Below, one piece after another: positions 37,801 through 56,957 of a stretch of DNA of 64,000 nucleotides. Each line of letters begins with the position of its first letter. The first letter of the stretch is position 1. Both the position numbers and the translations under genes were made by a program. The notes under the pieces are model-generated. The model made no database searches and was not told the origin of the DNA. It saw nothing but the letters and a program-made list of their open reading frames with translations. The stretch is from contig OZ037769.1 of assembly GCA_964035545.1 (NCBI GenBank), positions 4,401,929 to 4,465,928 of the forward strand, given 5' to 3'. This stretch comes from Bugula neritina. Lineage: Eukaryota > Bryozoa > Gymnolaemata > Cheilostomatida > Bugulidae.

Positions 37801-40800
37801 ATCATTTTCTACAGTTGCATTCCATCCTTCATCTATTAGGTCACTTAGATTTTTATTTGCTCCCGTTTGCAGCTCCGAGTACTTTATAGGGTTATTGTTA
37901 CAAATAGTCACAGCTGTAAATATAAATAAGATGATATTAATAGGACTTAGGACAGTTTTAAATCATAAAGTAATTCTATAATTGCATGAAATGCTAGGCA
38001 AATTGAACATATTGGGAGCATATAACTTTAACGTTTATTATTAATGTTTATGATATGTTTGAAATTGCTATAGGCTACATTATGATCACATCTGCTAATT
38101 ACAGTTTTAAAATCTAACTAGCCCAAGTATTTTACACAGTTGTATGAAAAATTTATATAATATTATTAATTGTTTTTATTATAACATTGTTTACTTATAC
38201 TTCATTATGCAAGTTGGTCAACTTTAAAATATATATTTTTATTTGAAAAAAAATTTCAACCTGATTTCATAGCTGTTGCTGTAACCAAACAGTGTCACTG
38301 CTACAATTACAAAATTGTTTGAAAACAGTTTGGAAGCTTGGTTTTACCAGCACACACTTGGATAGGCTGTTCCACCATACAACCTTTTTAAGCTGAGTCT
38401 CGATTTAATAACTGTACTATTCCTACATTATAGGCTAAGTTCTACTCCTGCCTGGAAAGGGGATTCTTCGAGTCCCGATAAGTTCAATGTTAGTAGTTGT
38501 TGTGAAAGCTGTGTAAGACTTTCCAAGAATAGTCAAGTGAATGCAGAGGAATACAGTACTTATGACTGATAGGATGAGCCATGCCACTCTTTTGACCACA
38601 CCTATACACAGATATAATAGAGTAAATTAATAGTAATACATGGTACTTTAATAGCAATACACAGTATATATTATAGATACACACACACACACACACACAC
38701 ACATTATTTCCAATGTGTAAGTTATATCCTAGATTGAAGCCATACAAATTGTGATTTAATTGTTGGCATTGGCCAGTATGAATCATTTCAACTCTAAACA
38801 TGGAAAACAGTAGTTTTTGTTTCAGCAGCCAAATCGAAGTGTATAATAAATCAAAATTTGGCAAAACTGTTCAAAATTGTAATAGACAAATGACAGAAAA
38901 TGGCTTTGCTATTACTTGAAAACAAAACATAACAATTTATGTTGGAAATGTGAATTGAACTGTAGGTCATATCAAAGAAAATTTATGCAGAAATGCATTA
39001 TAGGCATGCAAATTTATTATAATTCTACGCAAAAAATTGAGTTTATGTTATTATCAACATTTAAGCATGCATATTTGTATATATAATTATTATATTTTAT
39101 GCCTACATGTAGTTGAAATAATATATAGGTGTTTGATTAAAATTTTAGTGTGTAATAACTTCTGGTGAAGTTGTGACATAAAGTAAAGTGGCCAGACATG
39201 ATATGAAAGATAGCTGAGACTTGAGAGTGCTCATGTATAATTATTCAAATTATTCTGAGCTCTTGATCAATAATGAACAAGTGTTCTAGATAAAAACATT
39301 TAAAGAGCTTAGGCTAGGGAATGTTATTGTTAAACTACACCTAAATGGAAGACTAGCTGGCATTCTATTCAAGTCAGAGTATTAACCCACTTGTGTGAGC
39401 TGATTCCTTTTATTAAACTGCTAAAACTTCCAGGAAACTCCTAAGGTTCATGTTGCATTTTCTGCAGTACATGATGAATATGGTTCACTTGGGTAAAATT
39501 ATATATATAGTGTATATATCATTCATTACGTAATAGCTACCATGATATTCAATGGTCACTAGCCAACAATTCATGGTCATTGTCCTGTAAGTGTTACCCA
39601 CCAACATCTCATGTAAGCTTACACTATCGAGTCTACCTTATATAAATCTACAGATTTCCTACCAGCAACCTATTACATACCTAGTTATAGATGAGCCATT
39701 GTACGATACACGACACAGGCAATCTTGCATAGCTGTTAGTTACATGATTCATATTATCACATACAGAAAAAGCATTTGTACTTGCCAGCATACTAGTACA
39801 TCATATACTTATGTCACTTGCTATAAATTTACTGCAATTATAGCTTGTAGAAAGTACACTGGAAAAACAATTTTATGTATTGTTATACTAATAGTGTGAT
39901 GCTACAGTTTATGTTAACATTGAAAGTTACGGTTGCAAGTTTGTTTGGCGCAGGATTCTAATCACTACTGAAAAAGTTGTATAGTTTTACAGAGAGTGTT
40001 AATGGACGTACTAAGAAACTAAGAATTTTGTCATCTAATAGAATATTCCACACTGCTATTCTATGAAGTTATAATCACTCATACCAATTTCTTATTATGT
40101 ACTATGAATCCAATTGCTAAATGATAAACAAAATGCAATTACTTAAGAAGCTGTTATCGGCTGCTGAGTTTTACAACTATATATGTACTGATAAAAGTTG
40201 ATGAAAACCAGATAAGCAAAAGCATTCAATAAACGAAAACTTTATAATACCGGTAATCCAATAAACTGAAATGGTAATAGTAGATTATATTTTCTAATTT
40301 GCATTACACAGATGCAAGCTGTACTTAATGTTTAAATGTCAGAACAACTGATGTTTTATGTTTACAGTCAATTTACATTTACTGAATCTTCTTAATTATT
40401 TATTACTCTTAACAGAAACAACACAGTTTTAAATTTACTCAAACATTCTTGAGTCTAGACTTTAGAGTCTAGGGTGTCTAAAATCTTGCAGCAAATACTG
40501 ACAAAGTGAATTTTGCTAAATTGTTTGCATTAATTCAACTCTACAGTTTTATTCCAACTTTTCAAAGTGTAGTTTTAATTTCGGAATATAAAGCTACAGT
40601 TTCATTTTTTAATAATGATAGCTGTCATAGACAAAGATATTGCTGTTGGGGAGAGAGGTGAAAAGGAGGGGGAGAGAGAAAGTAATTTGTTTTTAGTTTT
40701 AGTTTTAGTAACTACAACTATTGCTGCAGAACAGTTCAACGGCAATGAAATACCTGCAGATGAATACACTTGGGTGATTCCGTGGGACGAAGTAAAGTTA

Positions 40801-41509
40801 GAAAACCCTTTCCACACTGTCTTAGCAGTAACTCTCTTAGTTTCCGGAATATCTTTATTGCCATTGACTTCTACAATAATAAATCAGAGAGTAATTCTCT
40901 ACTTGACTTACCCCTCATTCACACTTTACCGTATTGTACATCGTAACATAAAATATCAGCCATTTTTACAAATGTCTGAGCTCCCTGCACGGTGCTATAT
41001 ACATACTGTTAGGATCAAGCACTGCTTCATTCAAACAAGTTGCGGCGGGCTCCTATTCGACAGAAAAACTTTTGAGTTAACTCACTGGATGTAATTGTTC
41101 AATGAAGTGTCATAAATCGTACCTATAATAGTGGACTTTAAAAACTTCAGCCCGGACACATTAAAAATGGCTGACATTTTACATTACGGCGTATGATACA
41201 GCAAAGTGTGAATGAGGGGTTAGTGTCTGATATATAATGCTAAACACTATTTGAGTTTTAGCATATAACATCATCTACAACTCGTGTTCGGCTGATTTAA
41301 CCAAGTCACCAGCTATAGCAGGTAAATGTGAATTAGTGATGAAATGTGATACACTCACCTGCAGGTCTATACTGCTTAGTTTGCAGCTCCTGAATGTCAA
41401 CTGAGTGAGTCTTGGAGCTTGCAGGTAAAACGTAATCTTTCGGAACCCCAGCGAACCAATATCGTCTAGGTTTGCTTCCTAAACTGCGGCGATTAGAATG
41501 ATTGTTCAT
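31862..41509 (-). CDS. DEG/ENaC-family sodium channel subunit, gene C (diverged paralogue)
   Basis: Twelve exons: 41359-41509, 40754-40870, 38452-38601, 37755-37913, 37192-37401, 36549-36712, 35706-35839, 34866-34981, 34137-34212, 33810-33867, 33242-33425 and 31862-31974; 543 residues. Exon phases equal those of A and B, and exons 3 and 6-10 have identical lengths. Motifs: SSHGIT in exon 2; TM1 in exon 3 (VAWLILSVISTVFLCIHL); AVTICNNNP; YGTCFTFN; KYGNCT; EWACLRTCFQ; CKCFDA; and TM2 GGTFGLWVGWSVLTFFE with filter GWS (515-517). Exon 3 ends at a GC donor (G|gcagga), fixed by the reading frame and by exon length equal to the paralogues. The loop Cys pattern is kept, so the fold should be conserved, but sequence outside the motifs is well diverged. 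It is an older duplicate than the A/B pair. Confidence 0.92.
32491..32711 (+). mobile_element. tRNA-derived SINE copy 6, with 17 bp target-site duplication
   Basis: Full-length copy from GAGCAGCAGTGGTCTAGG to GCGTGAGTTT. It is flanked by identical ATAACCTAGTTTAATAC at 32474-32490 and 32712-32728. Located in the last intron of gene C, opposite to the gene. Confidence 0.94.
33870..33948. repeat. AATATAATATAAATGAT tandem repeat
   Basis: Short AT-rich tandem units just upstream of exon 10 of gene C. Confidence 0.8.
34538..34728 (+). mobile_element. 5'-truncated SINE copy 7, with 14 bp target-site duplication
   Basis: The copy starts inside the B box (GGTTCGAGCC) and runs to the family tail. It is flanked by TTGTAAGTTTTTAA at 34524-34537 and 34729-34742. 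It holds a perfect 30 bp palindrome at 34632-34661 (core AGCCAGCTAATTAGCTGGCT) not seen in other copies. Confidence 0.9.
38683..38702. repeat. Short (CA)n microsatellite
   Basis: Ten CA units upstream of exon 3 of gene C. Confidence 0.9.
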
Positions 41510-42299
41510 GTTTATCCACTTTACTATCTGCTAATCTAACACAATGGCCACAGCTAACAACTGTAAATGTGCTAATTGACTGCAACGGTTACCTTATAAC
41601 ACAATGATTAAAGAACTTGCATATCTTGCTATTTCAAGCTCATGCGTGAATCTGATTCAACGGCATGTTGAAACCACTCTCTGATGTCAAGGTTAACTCT
41701 ACTAATCAGATATAGAACTGAGTTGACCTATCAGTGCATTGCACCATATACTTATAAGTTATAGTGATTTGCTGGTACCATTATTATATCATCTAGAATC
41801 AATCGTTATGATTAATAGAGAAAAAGCTTTTTACGGATGTTAGTCACTAGATTACTTAGTTGTCATAGCCTGTCACAATAAGTATCATCAATGCAGTCAT
41901 TAACGCAAAATTTAATAATTATATGCTATGCAAATCAAAGTTGCTATTTTATAGGTAGAAAGCAAAATAACTGCAGCTTAAATTTAATTATTACTGCTTT
42001 TTAGAAACTGTCCACTCTCAAACAGCAGCACATCTGTATATATAGTTTCACATGCTTTTCAAATTAAGATTTAAAGGTTAGAGACTAGAAGTGTAACTGG
42101 TTTCTTTTCAGAAAAATAATACTAAAATTTACATTATCAGCTTCAACTTTAATTTCGGAGAAGACTGCTACTTAGCAATATATAAACATAATATTTAACT
42201 TGACTTTAGCATTTAGGGTTGTCTTCTCTTGAACTAAAATTTTATGAAATTGTGAGGAAAATACATTATAAAATGCAACATAAAGTACAATTCATATGC
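41510..42299. other. Upstream region of DEG/ENaC gene C
   Basis: About 0.8 kb between the gene C start codon and the duplicated block that begins near 42300. No coding or repeat feature was recognised; the promoter of gene C is expected here. Confidence 0.45.
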
Positions 42300-42966
42300 A
42301 TTGAATCCTAAAGAATGTCATTACACTAAGAAAGACAATCATTGACGACATAACGCTGACACAACGTATTCAGAATTTACTTTTAATTGACAGTCAGCTG
42401 ATATTCTTGCTTGATTTGTGAAACTATGGAAATCTTTATATTTAATGAACCATTGTTCTGCCAATTATTTTGGCTATTTTTTGTACTGGCTGTGTATTAC
42501 CGTTTTACTACTCATAGGTGAGTAATTTAAATTATTGTAGATCACAATTGCTTCAAGTGCTGAAAATCCTAATTTTTATATAAAATTATTTAATATAAAG
42601 AGTTTTATAGCATTACAAAATGATAAGTTATTGCAATAACTTAAAAACTTTATAATGTTATACAATATTACAATTTATACTTCCTCTTACATTAAAATTA
42701 AACCACAAGTAATCATCAACAGAGTGTATGCAAGATGCACTATTCTGAAATATAAAAGCTCTATATAAGCATTCGAGAATGCTTTTCAGCTGTTCAAATA
42801 AATTACTTTTTATAAACGGTATGGTAAGGCTGCACCAAAATAACAGCCAACTAAGAAGCTGCTTTCTCCCTGACCAGAACAAGTCAGTCAATTCAAATTA
42901 TTATGTACATAAGAAGACAACTCTCTATGTGTATCACATCAATGGACTATATTATGTGTTATGTTA
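42300..42966 (+). repeat. Segmental duplication block, copy 1 (shortened)
   Basis: From GCATTGAATCCTAAAGAAT to the exon-1 splice donor near 42522 this block is close to identical with 54357-54580. Its right end, from about 42840 to 42966 (AAGACAACTCTCTATGTG, CATCAATGGACTATA), resembles 56160-56262. About 1.3 kb of the middle found in copy 2 is missing here. Confidence 0.8.
42426..42517 (+). pseudogene. Orphan first exon, duplicate of exon 1 of the 54483 gene
   Basis: ATG at 42426 opens a 92 nt exon (30 codons plus two bases) that ends at CATAG|gtgagt. It encodes a hydrophobic leader (MEIFIFNEPLFCQLFWLFF...). Length, phase and nearly all residues match the exon at 54483-54574. I found no matching second exon before the block ends, so the copy is probably not functional, or it is an exon whose partners I could not recognise. 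Confidence 0.5.
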
Positions 42967-43084
42967 ATTTGTGACAGAAATTGTGGTGGTGTTTGTGGTG
43001 GTATTTGCAGTGGTGTTTGTGGTGGTGCTGGTGATAGTGCGAGTGGTGATGTTTGTGTTGGTGTTTATAGTGGTGTTTGTAGAG

Positions 43085-43112
43085 TGGCGGTGGCGGTGGC
43101 GGTGGCGGTGGC

Positions 43113-43144
<32 letters not shown>

Positions 43145-43149
43145 TGGTG
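43085..43149. repeat. (GGTGGC)n hexanucleotide repeat
   Basis: About ten GGTGGC units, strikingly GC-rich in this AT-rich window. It produces artefactual VAVAVA and WRWRWR frames. Confidence 0.95.
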
Positions 43150-43318
43150 TGATGTGTGTTACAAATACTGTTGTAAGATTGATTTAATGCTCACATATTT
43201 ATGTCACAACTACTGAAAAAATGTGGGTTCAAAAACTATGGCAGTAATCCAAACTTAAAAAAATCATCTGAAATTGATGATAAAAGTTGTGAAAATTAAA
43301 AGCACAATTTATACTTAT

Positions 43319-43377
43319 ACACTGCGTCATTTTATGAGAACAGTATAGGCTACTGTTCTCATAAAGTGACGCAGTGT
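43319..43377. repeat. Hairpin-forming inverted repeat, 27 bp arms
   Basis: The arm ACACTGCGTCATTTTATGAG... and its near-exact complement ...CATAAAGTGACGCAGTGT are separated by TAGGC, with one mismatch. Confidence 0.88.
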
Positions 43378-44058
43378 TATGAAGTTTCTGGGAAATATAG
43401 TCAAGATTTTAAAACAAGATTTTTGCAAAAAGAATTTTTCTGTAAAATTATAATTATAATTGTTACTTCAGATATTAACATGGTGTTATTGAGATATATG
43501 TTTGCTGATGCTTGCTCGAGGAGTGCATGCAACTGTGTTTTTGTCAATGTGGTTGTTATATTATAAAATACTCTACCTGAACCATCTAAGTATCTTAATT
43601 ACATATTATTTACTACTTACACACAAAAAAACTATATAATACAACTATTTGCGGTTATCTGTACATATTGTCTGCTGTTGAAGTTGTTTTCTCTTGAACT
43701 TTGATATACTTGGTATAGAAAATATTATAACTAATTATTCTAGTTGTCAAGAAATATAAAATAGTTTGTTAATTTCCTAAATGCAAGTGTAGTAACTAAG
43801 ACAATTCTAGAATATGTACAGCAGTTTATGTAAGTCTTTTTTGCATAACATTAGAAAAGTCTTTATAAAACATTTCTAATAATAACCAGTAATAAATAAA
43901 AACTAAAAAGACATTAACCTTAATGCTAATTACTATGTAAAAAGAGTTAAAATGAATAAAACTGTCAAGCAACACATAAAAAGCTCATGAATAGTATAAA
44001 TCTGTGGTTTTGCAAATAATTTATATTTAAAATAGCCGACAGTTATGAAGTGTGCAAG

Positions 44059-44262
44059 AGCAGTCGTGGTCTAGGTGTTAGATCATTTGGCTTAGTAAAC
44101 ACGAAATCATGATCCCAGTGAAGGCCATTGGTGATGTTGGAAGGAGCATTCAGTCATAATTGCTCCTGTGCCCCATATAACTATGTCCTTAACCGGCTTC
44201 AACAACTCCTTTTTATCAGGGGCTTCTCACATGGATGGTGTCTATAAAATTGCGCGAGTTTG
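44059..44262 (+). mobile_element. tRNA-derived SINE copy 8
   Basis: The head AGCAGTCGTGGTCTAGG is followed by a degraded B box (deletion at CATGATCCC), then body and tail to GCGCGAGTTTG. No clear target-site duplication is visible, so it is probably older. Confidence 0.85.
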
Positions 44263-44855
44263 TTTTTGGAGTGTTCTACTTCACAAATGAAATTGCCAAT
44301 AAGTCATGTTATCAAACAAAATGCATTTTAGATTGTTTGTGCAGTGCCTTAATGTAGTCATCGTCAATCAATTACTAGGGATGTTATAGATAAACCCATT
44401 AAACTATGAACTTATAGTTTCAATTCAATGGATAAACCAGTAATCATTGGCTAACTAATTGGCCAAGGCACCCCTTATTGGATATGAAGAAATGAAGATG
44501 ATATCCATTGTATTAGTAATGAAAGCATTTTTTATTCAATTCAAAGCAGCAGCATGGCATGTATTTTATGTCCGCTGTTATGTCTTAGTTCAAATGTGAT
44601 AAGCTAGTGATCTAGCCTACACGGCTACACTTAATTATGACTTAAAACAAGGCTACTCCGGTGTAAATATAGAGCATGTTAAATGATGTGTGACAATTGA
44701 TAGAAAAAATATATTTGTACCATTATTTTGATAAAGTATCCTAATTATAAAGTATTAGCCAATAGCAGTAGAGTTCAAGGTCATCGATTGTGATATAACT
44801 GTGTGAAGTACCTACTAGCACTAGTTCATCACTGTATCACGTACATTAGCAACAC

Positions 44856-52352
<7,497 letters not shown>

Positions 52353-52808
52353 CTTGTGGTAAACTTGCCTTAGCATTTTATTTGCTAGAAATAATTGAAA
52401 TCACGATAATTGGGTAAAACAGATCATGATTATATATTATTTATTTTTGACCTTGAAGCTTTTCTCCAGTTGTTTTTGTATAGCAAAATGTTTCAAATAC
52501 AATGATTTGTTTTATTTTTACAAGTTTAGTTTCTTGTTTTAAGAAATTCTTGTTTTGATTTCAACCTGACAGAATCTTATTTTTATAGCAGAGTGGAAGC
52601 TGTATTTTGTTTTACTAACAAAATCACTAATAGAAGATTTCACTAGTTTTATTTCAATAAATTTTTTTATAAACACTGCAAAGCTTTTAGCTCTTTCATA
52701 GTTTCTTAGGCAGCTTTTGAAAACACTGCTCTCACTACTGCTAGAGAATAACTAGGCAGATAATCAGTCAAGGGTCAAGAGATTATAGGTTGCAGATGCT
52801 GCTATATA
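52353..52808. other. 3' flank of the carboxylesterase
   Basis: Presumed 3' untranslated region and downstream sequence. An AATAAA occurs near 52657, a possible but unproven polyadenylation signal. No other feature was seen. Confidence 0.4.
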
Positions 52809-53601
52809 ATCACCGGCTTTCCATGTACCGCTCTCAGATCGATCTCAGGGAGATCGATCCATGGAAAGACGTCAAAGATCGATCTCAGTCGTTCTGAGCT
52901 GGTCGGTCTGTAGAGCTCGAACTCAGATCGATCTCAAGGTAATAAGACCATGGAAAGACGAAAGATCGAACCGAGAAGTAGAAAAATGACTGCTCGCTAA
53001 AATTTCGTCTGCTAATAAAAATGATAACTTATTGTTAATTACTAAGCAAAGTACTTAATAATTAAGATAGCCACCTTTTCAAGTGGCAAAATTTTGACTT
53101 TCAGTAAAATGATTAAGAAAACTTGATTATGTAAAATTATAGACGGTAGAAGATACAAAAAGTGAGAGCATTTAAATTGAATTTAAACGACTAGTATAAC
53201 GCACTGTCATTAGTTATTTGCTGCGTAATGTTAAGCCTAAAAGTCCCATAAGTTTATGAATAAGCTGCACAACAGCTATCAATTTTATATAAGCTGTCAA
53301 GCTAAAATATTAAAATCAATTATCTTAAATTGGCCAAATTACTTCATATTAAAAGCTTTACTGCGTAGAGTTTATAGCTGACGTTAAATTTTAGACTATG
53401 AAAATTTTGTTTTTCACCAGCAGTAACTTTTATCACTCAGGTGGGTGAAAAAATTATACTATTAAAGTAGTCTTCACCTAAGAGGAGGCAACTCCGAGAG
53501 ATCGATCTGACACTCTCATGGAAAAACGATCGATCTGAGCACATTACTCAGATCGATCTCAGCGAGATCGATCTGAGATCGGTACATGGAAAGCCCGTGA
53601 T
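52809..53601. mobile_element. MITE-like element, 793 bp, with GATC-rich terminal inverted repeats
   Basis: The left end ATCACCGGCTTTCCATGTAC matches the reverse complement of the right end (GTACATGGAAAGCCCGTGAT) with one mismatch. Similarity continues inward for about 48 bases through AGATCGATCTCAG motifs. The interior is AT-rich and has no transposase frame, so the element would be non-autonomous. No convincing target-site duplication was seen, so the superfamily is left open. Confidence 0.8.
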
Positions 53602-54354
53602 TGTTATAATAAGATACAGCTACTGTTAATTATACTGTTATGTACTGCAATACACTGCTATATGTAACATTGTATGCTGATATACTGCTTTATAGGTACT
53701 GCATATGGACTACAATATGTACTGCTATATACCACTATATAATGACTTGTAGTTTTGCTTGCTGTCTAATATGTGAAGTTCAAAGTTTTTATCTGATTAA
53801 AATTCGGAGAAATTAGCAATCTACATCTAACTCAGAACAGGTATTTTTAGACAATAGTTTAGAATTTAGACTTCACTACATTAAGTCAAGGCCTGCAACT
53901 ATATGTAAATCAAAGATTTTTATGTTGTAATGCAAATATTTTTAATTGGTGAAAGTGTAATTTTAACCAAACATTTATTAGACCCAGTTGACACACATAA
54001 CCAGTCTAGACAACTGAGATCAGGTTTTTCATGAATTTACCTTTGAGGAAAATCTCAGAAGGGCTTTTCCAAGCTAGTTTTTATAGAAATGGACACATTT
54101 ATGTATTTCCATTATCAAATGCATATTACTTTATATGCTGTATATACTATGCACATAATATATTTTATTGCATTGTGTCATACCAATATGGAAATCTGTA
54201 AAGTATTTTTGTGTATTTTACATTAGCATTGAACAATATATTACAAAAGCATCTAGAGTTGTCTTTCCTAAGATTGATAACTGTGTATATTAATCTTCAT
54301 TATAAAATTGTGCTGTGAAAAACACTATAAAACAACACAATATACAATATATGT
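53602..54354. other. Intergenic sequence without feature
   Basis: AT-rich sequence between the MITE-like element and the second duplication block. Nothing recognisable was seen. Confidence 0.4.
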
Positions 54355-54482
54355 GCATTGAATCCTAAAGAATTTTATTACATTAAGATAGACAATCATT
54401 GATGACATAACGCTGACACAACGTATTCAGAATTTACTCCTAATTGACAGTCAGCAGAGATTCTTGCTTGATTTGTGAAACT

Positions 54483-55440
54483 ATGGAAGTCTTTATATTT
54501 AATGAACCATTGTGCTGCCAATTATTCTGGCTATTTTTTGTACTGGCTGCATATTACCATTTTACTACTCAGAGGTAAGTACACTGTATAAAATTGTATT
54601 ACTACTCTTATAGGATAAGTAGGCTGTATATACCATGTTCTGGAGGACGAATAATTTATAACTTGAAGGTTCTACGCTTTGACTGTTGAATGTTCTACAG
54701 TAGATCTTTGTACAAAAATCAGATAATTTGGAAGTTGCAATACCATATTTTAATTATTGTAAATTATCACAATATTTGTTTTCATTTGCAATGTACAGAA
54801 AAGGGATGAAAAGAAGTCTGCAATAATTAAAAAGGAGAGAATTGCGCTAAAGTTAGCTATTTTATATGAAAGGCTTAACTTTAATTTTGTACAACGGTCT
54901 CTAACGTATGAAATCAAGAACACAAACACATGAGGTGAGTACCTGTGTACTGTCACACTACCACTCTTAGGTCAGTTAGCTGTCTATAGAGAAAGTAACC
55001 ATACATGATCCAATATCTTCAAATTGTAAATATTGCAAAATATGAGATAAGATTTTGTAAAATAAGGTAGCAGTTTATAAATTGCAAAACAATAACTACA
55101 ATATAATGAATATCTATTTTTCCAGTACACTACATGGATATCTAAGAAGGAATGACATCATGAAAGTTCCAATGAAGTTGACAGTCACTACAGAAGTTGA
55201 CAAACTGATGAGTTTATACAAAAAGCTTAACCATAACTTTATACAAAGATCTATTAAGGACAATGTAAAGGAGCAGCTCAATGCACCAAATCCAATACTA
55301 GAGGTTATAGTTGAAGAGATCAAAGGTCAAGGTGACAGAGAAAGTTGCAAAGTCCCATGTGTGAAAAGCATTAGCATGTTTGTATTAACCTCCCAGACAA
55401 AGTAGAGAAGTTACCAGACAGAGTCATAAAACTTGTATAA
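54483..55440 (+). CDS. Predicted small protein with hydrophobic leader, unknown function
   Basis: Three exons join in phase: 54483-54574, 55126-55331 and 55397-55440, 342 nt, 113 residues. Residues 1-27 are a hydrophobic leader or anchor (QLFWLFFVLAAYYHF). The rest is charged and probably helical: VDKLMSLYKKLNHNFIQRS, then NPILEVIVEEIKGQ and KVEKLPDRVIKLV before the stop. I recognise no domain. The exon 2 donor is uncertain (55325 or 55331; both keep the frame) and the second intron is only about 65 bp. A related segment, LYERLNFNFVQRS, lies at 54799-54934 in the first intron, in a frame that cannot join exon 1. Conservation of exon 1 in the duplicate at 42426 supports coding, but the gene could be decaying. 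Confidence 0.42.
54799..54934 (+). pseudogene. Exon-like segment related to exon 2 of the small gene
   Basis: Bounded by acag| and |gtgagt and open in one frame: KRDEKKSAIIKKERIALKLA followed by ILYERLNFNFVQRS, then TGA before the donor. It resembles LYKKLNHNFIQRS of exon 2, so it looks like a duplicated exon. Its phase does not fit exon 1, which suggests a relic or an unspliced alternative. Confidence 0.35.
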
Positions 55441-56267
55441 CAGTATGGAAATATTGACTAAGGAAGATATGCTGGGTACCAACTTTCAACTTGATGAGGA
55501 TATGAGCGACTGCAGGAGTGTCTATTGTAAGTAAATATGTTTGTATGCCAACAGTTATAGTCACATGATCATCTTGTTGTTGTTAGATAGTTATCCTATA
55601 ATCTATAAATTTATAATTTGCATAAATTGAGTGTTAAATCTTATTTTGTAGTAGAATATGAATTCAGAATGTATACATTTGTTTATCAAGTATTTTTATG
55701 TTTACAGAAAGATTGGACACTCAGGTTGAAGAAATGGAACAACCAATTGGTTTGAAAAAAAGATTTATTAATTTCTTCATTTGCAACTCTTGCAAATCTG
55801 ACTAAATAAAGCACAGGCTATAGACTGGGTTGTGATAATAAGATAGCAGCTTATATAGAGATAGAGCAGATTATTATTATATTTTGATTTATTATAATTT
55901 AATTAAAACTTTTAATTCGCATAGTAAATTAGTATTGCTGCAATATTTTATCTCTGAGTATTAATGCAAGAGAAACGTCCATGTTTAAGTAATATATGAG
56001 TTAACTTAATTCCAATTATATATAATATTATTTTAATCGAGAATACAAGTTTAAACTTGGTAAACCCTGATTTAGTTATTTCTTCTTTTTCTTAGCAGTA
56101 TAGTTATATATGAAAAACATGCATCACAGTTATGTAAAGGTGAATAGCTCACTTGTAAGCAACTTCTTCATAGCGGGAATTTGTCAGCCAAGTTAAACTA
56201 CTTAATAAAACAGGGAGACAACTTTCCATGTGTAACATGACATCAATAGACTATGTGTTATGTTGAG

Positions 56268-56270
<3 letters not shown>

Positions 56271-56316
<46 letters not shown>
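56271..56316. repeat. (AT)n microsatellite
   Basis: Pure AT run of more than 40 bases, at the right edge of duplication block 2. Confidence 0.95.
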
Positions 56317-56319
<3 letters not shown>

Positions 56320-56957
56320 CGCATACGTATACATAATATACTATACCTACATTATATATGTATATATATTAAAACAGGAAGAAATGGCAAGTAAAACATA
56401 ATGTTTGAAGAGCAGAAAATTGTGTTTGTACCTTTATGTGCCATGCTATATTACTGAGTTGTTGGAAAATTAGTCATGGAATTGGTATGACAACTCCCTG
56501 TGCTAACAATATCATTTCATTTTCATATGTTAAAGGTAAACTCATAAAACAACATTATTAGTGCATATACTATCTTGCTTCGCCAGATAAGTAATGTATA
56601 AACAACCAAATATCTCAATACTTCTAACATTCAGAGATCACATTTTTTGAAAATTTAGACCTTTATTCCCGAAATTATTCATTTTTATAAAAACTTTCCC
56701 CAAGCTATAGTTGTGTGATCAAACAGCATTTTGATAATCCAATATGAACAGTTAGACTAAATAGAGTTGCTTAATAATTGTAATAATTTTATTTTTAAAT
56801 TTTCCACAATTTAACCATGAGTTTGTTGAAATTACAAAATTCATAAGAATATCAACAAAATAAAACAAAAAATCGTGCCGTCTGATAATGCAATCAGCTT
56901 GTAGAAGCTAAACAACTACAGAATATATGTATATCTTCAATTGGTTGAGACTAGGCT
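56317..56957. other. Intergenic, 3' side of the CUB receptor gene
   Basis: Contains AT-rich sequence and presumably the 3' untranslated region of the CUB receptor. No gene was seen. Confidence 0.4.

Larger units (their letters stand above)
42967..44855. other. Intergenic region upstream of the carboxylesterase
   Basis: Holds a GTGGTGTTTGTGGTG-like degenerate repeat running into (GGTGGC)n, a hairpin at 43319-43377 and one SINE (44059-44262). No gene is supported. The esterase promoter should lie in the last few hundred bases. Confidence 0.5.
54355..56262 (+). repeat. Segmental duplication block, copy 2 (longer)
   Basis: Its left end matches 42300-42522 at high identity and its right end (GGGAGACAACTTTCCATGTG, CATCAATAGACTATGTG) matches the right end of copy 1. 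The roughly 1.9 kb block includes a small predicted gene. The two copies flank the carboxylesterase in the same orientation. Confidence 0.78.

Noticed and set aside
39591-39899. 102-codon plus-strand frame inside gene C intron 2
   Set aside because: No domain, no splice context, composition like the surrounding intron.
42961-43216. VAVAVA and WRWRWR frames
   Set aside because: By-products of the GGTGGC hexanucleotide repeat and the adjacent GTGGTG-rich repeat.
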